A stretch of 64,000 bases of DNA, taken from contig LATX02000123.1 in the NCBI GenBank assembly GCA_001466705.2, positions 930,001 through 994,000 on the forward strand, in the 5' to 3' direction. The stretch is from Moniliophthora roreri (Eukaryota > Basidiomycota > Agaricomycetes > Agaricales > Marasmiaceae). Position numbers and translations under genes: made by a program. Of this stretch, positions 56,048-64,000 are shown piece after piece. The notes below the pieces were generated by a model. It saw only the letters and a program-made list of their open reading frames with translations, made no database searches and was not told the origin of the DNA. Numbering within the stretch: position 1 is the first letter of the stretch; each line of letters begins with the position of its first letter.

Positions 56048-58246
56048 ATTGAAGTACCAAATATTGTTGGATTATATCAGATTTTAGACCAAACAGAACA
56101 TGCACTCAATGTGACAACTACAAGAACAGTGTCACTGTTTGAAGCACACTGTATCATAGGACACCAAAACTATGATTATATCATCAAATCCATCAGGAAC
56201 AGCAAAATATCAGGTATTTCACTAGATCCAACAAAAATGGAACAACCCAAATGCAACATATGCATGGAAGGAAAAGTGAAATGAACAGTTATCAAGAAAA
56301 CCAGCAGTCATCCACCAGCTGACAAGTTTGGAGATCTGATACACATGGACTTATGGAGACTGGCAAGCATTCTTACTGAACACTATGGATGATTTTCAAT
56401 GACACTACTAGATAGTCACACATGTTGGATTGAAGAACTCATCATCCCATTAAAAGGACATGCAGTACTGCAATACATTATTTACCAAACCAGGTTGGAA
56501 ACACAAAGTGGAATGAAAATCAAGATTTTGCATTCTGACAAAGGTAGGAAGTTCCTGGGAGAAGAATTCACAGCCTTTCTCCATAGAATTGGAACTATTA
56601 GACAATTAACAGTTCATGACACATTGGAGATGTAGAAAGAGCACATCTAATGCTTTTTGATGTGACAAGATGCAACCTAATACAAGGACGACTACCAAAA
56701 TGGCTATGGGGTCTGGCACTGACTTATGCAGTATACATTTGGAATTGATCACCACACAAAGCCATCAATTACAATACCCCTCATTTCTGACAATACAGAT
56801 CACACTCAACAGCAGAGCACATGCACAAACTCAGATCTATTGTATGGGCTAAAAGAGAAAAAGTGCCTGATTGAAGGACAATGGCTAGGACCAGATATCA
56901 AATCAAATGGATACAGGATTTATTGGCCACACACAAACAGCATTACCACAGAACAAAATGTAGTTTTCTCTAAATGCCAGATCTCAGTCAGTGAAGAGGA
57001 GTACAACACAAATTTCAACAACACAGCTTTCAATCTGGACAAATCAGTTGCCAACACCAATCAGCCACCACTTCCAAATGAACTAAGTGACATCACCCCT
57101 GAAATAGGTACCAATGATGACATTACTCCTGAAACAAATGACAAAACTTTTCCCCCATCTGACAATGAAACATTCCAACCCATTGACCCCAACATTGTAA
57201 CAGGAAGATGAACCTGACAACCAATCTACAAAATACAACAAATCCACACAGGAGAAGGAGAAGGATTAAAAGAAACACAGCACACTATTTGAAATCTCAC
57301 TGCAGCATTAGCAAAAGTCACAGCAGAAGCAGAAGGATACAACCCACTCTCCCACCAAGAAGCTTAAAGTTTAAAATGACCAGAAGCACCAAAATGAGAA
57401 GCAGCTATCAAGAAAGAAATAAAAAGGTTAAATGACAGAAACACATACATACTAGGCCACCCTCCTGAAAACACCAACATACTCACATTCAAATGGATAT
57501 TCAGGACTAAAAAGGATGAACATGGCAATGTAACAGGACACCAAGCATGACTAGTCATCAGAGGATTCAACCAAGTACCCAGAGTCGACTATTTCCCTAA
57601 TGACACCTTCATGTCAGTTGCAAAATTCACCTCTATCAGAACTATACTTGCTATTGCTGCCCACCATAACATGAAAATCCACCAAGTAGATGTCAAATCA
57701 GCATACCTATACAGAGCATTAGATGAAGGGGAGAAAATTTATGTCAAACTCCCACTAGGGATAGACATAGGAGGAAAAAGAAGGACAAGTTATGATATTG
57801 AAGGTTGCCATATATATGGATTAAAACAAGCAGGAAGATGCTGGTACCTAACACTGGTATCATGGTTGAAGAAATGTGGTCTCACTTGATCTGAGTATGA
57901 TCATGCAGTATTCTATTCAAAATCTCCTTTCATCATTTTATTCACACATGTTGACAATATTACCATAATTACAGAAACAGACCAAAGCATAACTCAGACA
58001 AAAGAGCAGATCAAGTCCCAAATGGAAATAACTGACAGTGGACAACTACATTGGTTGTTAGGGATCAAAGTACAACAAGGCACCAATTTATCTGATTATG
58101 ACAAACATCATACTTTAAGGAGATAGACTAGACAACCTAAAACTATTATCCACTCCATTTGACCCCACTACCAAACTATCCATCAAACAATGCCTCTTGT
58201 CCCTGTCAGACATAGCTGTGGTATTGCAATTCCCTTTCAGAGAGAT
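56048..58246 (+). pseudogene. Ty1/Copia remnant: GAG-pre-integrase, integrase, reverse transcriptase
   Basis: It starts with VPNIVGLYQI and the zinc finger of the GAG-pre-integrase domain (HCIIGHQNYDY ... CNICMEGK). The integrase core has HMDLWRL and LHSDKGRKFLGEEF (two catalytic Asp); the Glu region is degraded around 56625. The C-terminal RIYWPHTNSITTEQNVVFS and an acidic linker follow. RT is at 57460-58100: FKWIFRTKKDEHGN, VDVKSAYLYRALDE, IYGLKQAGRCWY. FTHVDNITII stands where YVDDM is expected, so the catalytic Asp is lost. Frameshifts and stops are frequent. It is cut near 58246. Confidence 0.8.
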
Positions 58247-58463
58247 ATAGATAAAGGTAGTGGTTGTACATATTTAAGTGCTTGTGAACAGATCATAGCT
58301 CTCCAGCTTGACCTGGTTGAATCTTATACCTATGTCTAGTAATGTCAAAGGAACTCTGAACCTCAGAAAGCCTCTGAGCAAACTCAAACTTGACTTGAAC
58401 TCTATACCACAAAGAACCTTGTAGTATCAGAAGTGTTGATGTTGCTGCACAAGTAACATAACA
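58247..58463 (+). repeat. Truncated LTR of the B/C group
   Basis: It contains TATTTAAGTG (58270), CAGCTTGACCTGG (58303) and the typical end GTTGCTGCACAAGTAACATAACA. The left 200 bp of such an LTR are missing and the hairpin arms are decayed. It abuts the Copia remnant on the left. Confidence 0.75.
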
Positions 58464-59097
58464 CTACTTCTTTACAAATCCTTTCTTCCAGCTCTCCTCC
58501 TTTCACCCTTGTCATGGCAATTCTCATGAACCTTTCTGAGCATAGTACTACTTGCCTCTGGTTGTCCTCTGTGTCCATGATCTGGAAGGTTGAAACACAA
58601 GAAAGGGAATCAGCCTGAGTGTTGGTCTTGCCTGGTTTGTGAGTCAGGTGGAAGTTGAATCATGAGAGCCATAGAGACCATCATGCTTGTCATTGAGATA
58701 AGTCTTGAGCTGTCCTCCAGTACTCAAGATTCTGGTAGTCAGTGATGATCTCAAATGGTTCAGAGAGACCTTCCAAGTAATGATCCCAGTCTTCCAAGCT
58801 CCATATGATAGTGAGCATCTCCCTGTCATAGATCTCATAGTTCTGCTCTGCAGGTGCTATTGACTCTGACCTGTATGCTACAGAGTGCTATAATCCATCC
58901 TCCAGCTGCTGCAGGATCACTCTTCCTGTTGCATAACCAGAGGCATCTACTTCCAGTCAGGTTGGCTGTGCAGAGTCCCACATTACTAGTATTGGTTCCT
59001 TTGTGAAGGCTTCCTTCAATGCCTCAAAGGCCTGGCATTGTCAGGTCCCCCATTCCCAATGGCAGTCCTTCTTGGTTAGGTTGTTCAAAGGATGTGC
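58464..59097 (-). pseudogene. pol: Gypsy pol fragment: RNase H domain
   Basis: The minus strand reads FEALKEAFTKEPILVM, LEVDASGYATG, AYRSESIAPAEQNYEIYDRE, ITDYQNLEYW and KTNTQADSLS. These are in the order of a Gypsy RNase H and resemble, but are clearly diverged from, elements B and C. Stops are scattered. It is bounded by LTRs on both sides, and the one on the right (TGTTACATTAC at 59098) interrupts it. Confidence 0.7.
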
Positions 59098-60312
59098 TGT
59101 TACATTACTTGTGCCTTTGGAGCAACAGGTAACCCTTCAACACACTTCAGTATCTTTGAGTGTGCAACACAAGTCCAAGTTTGAGAGTGAGTAAGAGATA
59201 AGAGAGCAGTCAGGCATTCTCAACACAAGTATGAATTAAACCAGGTCAAGCTGGAGAGCTAAGACTATAGTACAAGCACTTAAATACATATGTCCAGTGG
59301 CTATGTCTATCTACATGAATGTTTGAGTATAGAGTGATAGCATCAGTAGATAATGAGTAATACCTGACACAGTTGAGATCTGCTGACTGTCTATGATTAT
59401 AATGATGAGAGTGAAAAGGGGACTGGGAAGGTGTAAGGGCAACCTCTGGAGACTATCACACAAGCCTAGCAGTGGGGGATCCAAAGTATATTAACACTAG
59501 AATACATAAAAACACAAAAACATCGCACCTAGCAGTGGAGGATCCAAAGAGAAAAAAAGGCTAAAAGGATTCCACTGCCATCATTACAGTATATATGACA
59601 GAGTATTGGGGGGGTCTTGACTCACATGATCTAAACTACATCATATATGATGACATCTCAAGAAGGCATGAGAACTATGACATATTTAAGTGCCAGAGCA
59701 CTAAAATCCGTGTCTAAACAGTAGAGGAACATATAACAATGAAGGTGTAACATATAAAAACATCGCAGCATGTATAGTAGAACAGTAAAAGGGTATACAA
59801 AGTGAAACTCACAAAGTGCTGCAAATGAGCTGATAAGACTTGTACCAAAAAATGAATATTATGCAATAACAGATAGATGTAGGGACCTGTCGTGCTGGGG
59901 ATAAGGATTTCGATAGTGCAGAATACACTGGAATGCACCATTAATCCCACGGTCCAACAGGTAACGCGCTATGAACGTTTGAAATTGAAAATGCGTAACT
60001 CGGTGAGTTGAGCACTTTGGTGTTCAACTGAGTATACTGGATGATCTAGAGATGCTATAAGTTAACTGTAGGTGCAGAATTGAAGAGAATATATGTACAA
60101 CAACCCGGACACTGTACCTCATCACAACAACTTGTAATAGAGCAACTAAGTGCACTACTCTAGTATGGTAAGGTAATAAGGAAAACAGATGTTCCTCTTA
60201 CAGAAGGTGTATGTGTCTGATGGGGCAAAAAGCATATAAGAAGGGAACTGGGAAGGTGTAATAAGTCCAAAAGAAATAGGAAGCATATATGTCTAAAAGG
60301 GATAGTGTAACA
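59098..60312 (-). repeat. 3' LTR of a truncated B/C-group element, interrupted by element D1
   Basis: It starts TGTTACATTACTTGTG and ends GATAGTGTAACA, followed by a polypurine tract (minus strand GGGGGGTAA). ACCAGGTCAAGCTGG is at 59240. After subtracting D1 (59432-60202 plus 5 bp) it is about 440 bp, the size of the other LTRs. The GACTGGGAAGGTGTA motif lies on both sides of D1, as the repeated motif does in the solo LTR at 18586. Confidence 0.8.
59432..60202 (-). mobile_element. Element D copy 1, 771 bp, TG...CA ends, target duplication GAAGG
   Basis: It starts TGTAAGGGCAACCTC and ends GTTCCTCTTACA; GAAGG flanks it (59427-59431, 60203-60207). It is the reverse complement of 61083-61798 with an extra block of about 55 bp, caused by a repeat of CCTAGCAGTGG-GGATCCAAAG near 59470 and 59530. 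The 5-bp duplication and TG...CA ends suggest a solo LTR. It encodes no protein I recognise. Confidence 0.85.
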
Positions 60313-61082
60313 TTACCCCCCAAATATGGTCTAGATTCCTGCTCTAGACATTCTAAGATTCTCTGTCTCTGTAAAGGTCTGTGTCATAGTCTCCTGATTC
60401 ACCCAGCAACCAACCTGCTGCCATGCACTCCTCTACTGTGGGTTTGTCATGTGCATTCAGCTTAGCCAATGTTACCTTTTTGAGTCCACCCCAAGGAAGA
60501 TGAATTCCCTCTGTTCATTCTGTCTCCACTGTGAAATTCCCTTCACTGTTCTCCATCACTGAAGACATCTGGGTTATTATCAAAAACATAATGGTCTGAC
60601 AGAGCACCACTGTCTGAACAAGGCCTTCCATTTACAAGTCATAAAGACCATTGTTGTTTAGTGCAGCCTGGAGTGATATGTCCAGGCACATATTCAAAGC
60701 CATTGCTTACACATGGAGTGCAGGCAGTTCCAGGCAAGATGGTGCTCCAACTTACACACAGGGCAGAGATGCACACCATCAGCTCAGTTGCTGGACTTGG
60801 CAAAGGCATCAGTGGCCATGAGCTGACTCTCAGTAGGCCTCCACTCTCTAACAGTGGGGGCATGTTCTCTTCCTTGGTGTCCTCTTCATCCACCCCTTCT
60901 TCCTTGACCTTGAGGTTGAATTGAGTTTCTTGTTGTTGATACTGTGGGAGAGGGGAGGGCATTGACTGAGGGGATGAGGGAGGAGATCAGCTCAGGCTTC
61001 AGTTTAACATCAGGACTGGGAGAGGGTTCAGGATAAAGGAGGGTGTTGTTGGGATTGGGTTTGGAGGCTGGTAATACCACTT
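60313..61082 (-). pseudogene. 3' internal fragment of a B/C-group element with a Cys-containing ORF
   Basis: Lying beyond the polypurine tract, this is the place of the accessory ORF in elements B and C. The minus-strand ORF 60962-60639 has an acidic N-terminal part (VKEEGVDEEDTKEEN) and TACTPCVSNGFEYVPGH with a Cys pair, but I could not align it convincingly with the B/C accessory protein. It is cut on the right by element D2. Confidence 0.45.
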
Positions 61083-61798
61083 TGTAAGGGGAACATCTGT
61101 TTTCCTAATTACATTACTATACTAAAGTGGTGTACTTAGTTGCTTCACTTCGAGTTGTTGTAATGAGGTACAGTGTTCGGAGTGTTGTACATATATTCTC
61201 TTTATGTTTCCCTTCAATTCTGCACCTACAGTTATCTTATAGCATCTCTAGATCATCCAGTATGTTCAGTTGAACATTAAAGTGCTCAACTCACTGAGTT
61301 ACGCATTTTCGATTTCAAACGTTCGTAGCGCGTTACCTGTTGGACCGTGGGATTAATGGTGCATTCCAGTGTATTCTGCACCATCGAAATCCTTATCCCC
61401 AATGCCGCAGGTCCCTATGTCCATCCGTTATCGCGTAATCTTTATTTTTCGGTGCAAGTCTTATCAGCTCATTTGCAGCACTTTGTGAGTTTCACTCTGT
61501 ATATCCTTCTACTGTTCTACTATACATGCTGCGATGTTTTTATATGTTATACCTTCATTGTTATATGTTCTTCTATTGTTTAGACACGGATTTTAGCGCT
61601 CTGGTGCTTAGATATGTCATAGTTCTCACGCCTTCTTAGACGTCGTCATATATGATGTAGTTTAGGTCATGTGAGTCAAGAACCCCCCAATACTTCGTTA
61701 TATATACTGTATCCATGGCAGTAGAATCCTTTTAGCCTTTTCTCTTTGGATCCCCCACTGCTAGGCTTGTGTGATAGCCTCCAGAGGTTGCCCTTACA
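61083..61798 (+). mobile_element. Element D copy 2, 716 bp, TG...CA ends, target duplication CACTT
   Basis: It begins TGTAAGGGGAACATC and ends GTTGCCCTTACA; CACTT flanks it at 61078-61082 and 61799-61803. It lies opposite to D1, about 0.9 kb away. It keeps many CpGs (GTTCGTAGCGCGTTACC), so it is less decayed than its surroundings and than D1. Confidence 0.9.
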
Positions 61799-63307
61799 CA
61801 CTTGATTGTGCTACACAGAAGAGCTGATCTGTTGATCAGATCCTACTCTCCTATTGTCTATGTGTATGTGGTGATGTGCAGAGTGTGGTTTGGCATGATC
61901 AGAGTTACTGCACTTAGACTCTTCTTAGACTCTTATTTGATTATATCGCTCTGAATAAGCATGTACTCATTTATCAACATAGAGACTATAAAGATATATT
62001 TGTTTAATAATTCGTTTTTATTGCGTATTTTCTGGTTTATACTATCTCAATCAAGCCTGAATACAACAGCTAATTGTGCTGAGGTTTTGGTAAGACTACC
62101 CTGAAGTGATAACTCAAGTAATCAAAGACTACAGTACCTCTTGTACTGGATACAACCCTCTTGGTTGTGATCTGTAATGCACTTAAGCCAGAAAACTTCT
62201 ACTCTGGTAGCCTGAGCCCTCTCTAAGTTGTGTCTACTCAATCTAGAACACACTTAAGCTGGAAAACTTCTACTCTTGTAGCCTGAGCCCTCTCTAAGAT
62301 GCATCAACACTAGCAAAACACAAGCTGCCTCCAGAAAGCCACCAAAACTTTCTGATACAAAGTCTTCTCTTGACTCGAAAACAACTATGTACTAAAAGTG
62401 CAGAACAAATATCTGACTTTGCTGTCACTATCAAGTTTGGTCTATAGCCTTATATCTGAACTAGGTCTACTCTGAGTCCCTAGGGCCTGACATGAGAAAA
62501 ATCTGATTGAATGTGATTTCTTTACACAAACAATAGCCACATACAAATCATGTAGTGGTGGGGCAGATTCATTTTGCTCCTACCTACAAAATGGCTGTCC
62601 TTATATACTGCTGGAAACAAATATTTACAATAAAATTATAATAATAGGTATATATCATACTAGTCACAAGAAAAATCACAAAATGAATGTATATGGGTTC
62701 AGCCTCTTGTTACAATAGTAATCCTATACCATATATTATAGGTATACAGGTTACCAATAAATACAATCTCAGGTATCAGAAGGACAACTTGAGCTAGGCT
62801 CTCCATGCAGTATATGGGTATCTAGGTCTGGAATCCATTGCTACTGCATAGGAGCTCCTTGTCCCATCTCTCAATGTATGGAAATACTCTCAACTTCCAT
62901 ACAGATTATCATCTATTTCCTTGTTTCATTAGTCCTATCTGACTGACTTGTTCCTATCTCTCATGGTTCTTGTCTTATTGCTTTCTTTCTATTTTGTAGT
63001 GATCATATACTTGAGCTAATATTTCATTATATTTCTGATTTAGATATCATCATATCTCTTCTCTTGGCATATCATGAGTATCATCCTGAGTTTGAATGAG
63101 CCCTCTGAGAGTAAATGAAAGTTGTTTTAAAAGTTAAAATATCCCCTTGATACACCATATATATCTTCAACTATCAATGTGTCTCCTTTCAAACAACACT
63201 GTATAGAGGTCTCTACAGGTTTTGGGAAGCTTGACACACAGCATTGAGAGTCTATAAGTGACTTGGTACCCATGTGGGGTGTACTGTAAGTACAATTAAC
63301 TTATAGC
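61799..63307 (+). repeat. Repeat family G, copy 2
   Basis: Collinear with 7691-8965. An internal duplication is visible: CACTTAAGC-GGAAAACTTCTACTC-TGTAGCCTGAGCCCTCTC occurs at 62170-62225 and 62243-62295. No ORF worth reporting. It ends at the N at 63308. Confidence 0.5.
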
Positions 63308-63308
63308 N

Positions 63309-64000
63309 CTTCGTTATATATACTGTATCCATGGCAGTAGAATCCTTTTAGCCTTTTCTCTTTGGATCCCCCACTGCTAGGCTTGTGTGATAGCCTCCAG
63401 AGGTTGCCCTTACACACTTGATTGTGCTACACAGAAGAGCTGATCTGTTGATCAGATCCTACTCTCCTATTGTCTATGTGTATGTGGTGATGTGCAGAGT
63501 GTGGTTTGGCATGATCAGAGTTACTGCACTTAGACTCTTCTTAGACTCTTATTTGATTATATCGCTCTGAATAAGCATGTACTCATTTATCAACATAGAG
63601 ACTATAAAGATATATTTGTTTAATAATTCGTTTTTATTGCGTATTTTCTGGTTTATACTATCTCAATCAAGCCTGAATACAACAGCTAATTGTGCTGAGG
63701 TTTTGGTAAGACTACCCTGAAGTGATAACTCAAGTAATCAAAGACTACAGTACCTCTTGTACTGGATACAACCCTCTTGGTTGTGATCTGTAATGCACTT
63801 AAGCCAGAAAACTTCTACTCTGGTAGCCTGAGCCCTCTCTAAGTTGTGTCTACTCAATCTAGAACACACTTAAGCTGGAAAACTTCTACTCTTGTAGCCT
63901 GAGCCCTCTCTAAGATGCATCAACACTAGCAAAACACAAGCTGCCTCCAGAAAGCCACCAAAACTTTCTGATACAAAGTCTTCTCTTGACTCGAAAACAA
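63309..64000. repeat. Assembly overlap: repeats 61693-62384 after the N at 63308
   Basis: Exact copy with offset 1616 up to the window end, so the full overlap could reach 1615 bp. It repeats the last 106 bp of element D2 and the start of repeat G. Confidence 0.9.

Noticed and set aside
55274..56052. Solo LTR insertion with ATTGA target duplication
   Set aside because: The 5-bp match is real, but the segment lacks the first half of LTR-A, and that half lies at 52120-52770. An inversion explains both the LTR and the Copia split; the 5-bp match is probably chance.
1..64000. CRISPR array, bacterial operon, phage or toxin genes
   Set aside because: No array of short direct repeats with unique spacers was seen. 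The two real tandem arrays have 91-bp and 30-40-bp contiguous units. All recognisable coding sequence is retroelement or intron-bearing fungal type.

Overview
The window looks like a transposon-graveyard segment of a basidiomycete fungus, most likely an Agaricomycete. The reasons are nested Ty3/Gypsy chromoviruses and Ty1/Copia remnants, short (about 55-60 nt) GT-AG introns in the non-transposon coding pieces, CpG decay of the CGA-to-TGA/CAA type, and hypothetical gene fragments of a kind I associate with mushroom genomes. No intact host gene is visible and nothing bacterial is present.

Layout. Two plus-strand Gypsy elements of one family (A1 and A2) stand in tandem and appear to share an LTR: partial LTR at 1-453, A1 gag/PR/RT/RNase H to 6449, shared LTR at 26768-28935, A2 gag-pol from 29667 to 50006, and a third LTR whose two halves are at 52120-52770 and, inverted, at 55279-56047. 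Between A1 pol and its 3' LTR, and again between A2 pol and its 3' LTR, lies minus-strand, intron-bearing hypothetical coding sequence (7120-24701 and 50007-51447). Nested in these are two complete minus-strand chromoviruses, element C (9291-15740, target duplication ATTGT) and element B (42903-49433, target duplication TGGCT). There are also solo LTRs at 18586-19024 (TATGA) and 37234-37662 (GTACA), two CACTA-type MITEs (27559-28283 and 35428-36174), an LTR-like insertion carrying a 91-bp minisatellite, and at the right end a broken Copia element, a Gypsy RNase H fragment, more LTRs and an inverted pair of a 0.7-kb TG...CA element.

Elements B and C share a compact plan: LTR, self-priming-type PBS, gag, a GGGTTTT slippery site joined to the gag stop, PR-RT-RNase H-integrase-chromodomain in the -1 frame, then a separate Cys-rich accessory ORF starting 2-7 nt after the pol stop, polypurine tract, LTR. 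Their LTRs carry a 30-nt hairpin with compensatory changes. One half of the hairpin is the sequence complementary to the PBS, which fits a Tf1-like self-primed replication cycle. All copies carry inactivating changes.

Assembly warning. Six of the seven single-N positions are flanked by an exact copy of the sequence that ends at the N (810 to 2114 bp, and one running off the window). These look like unmerged overlapping contig ends, so several features appear twice and distances across them are inflated.
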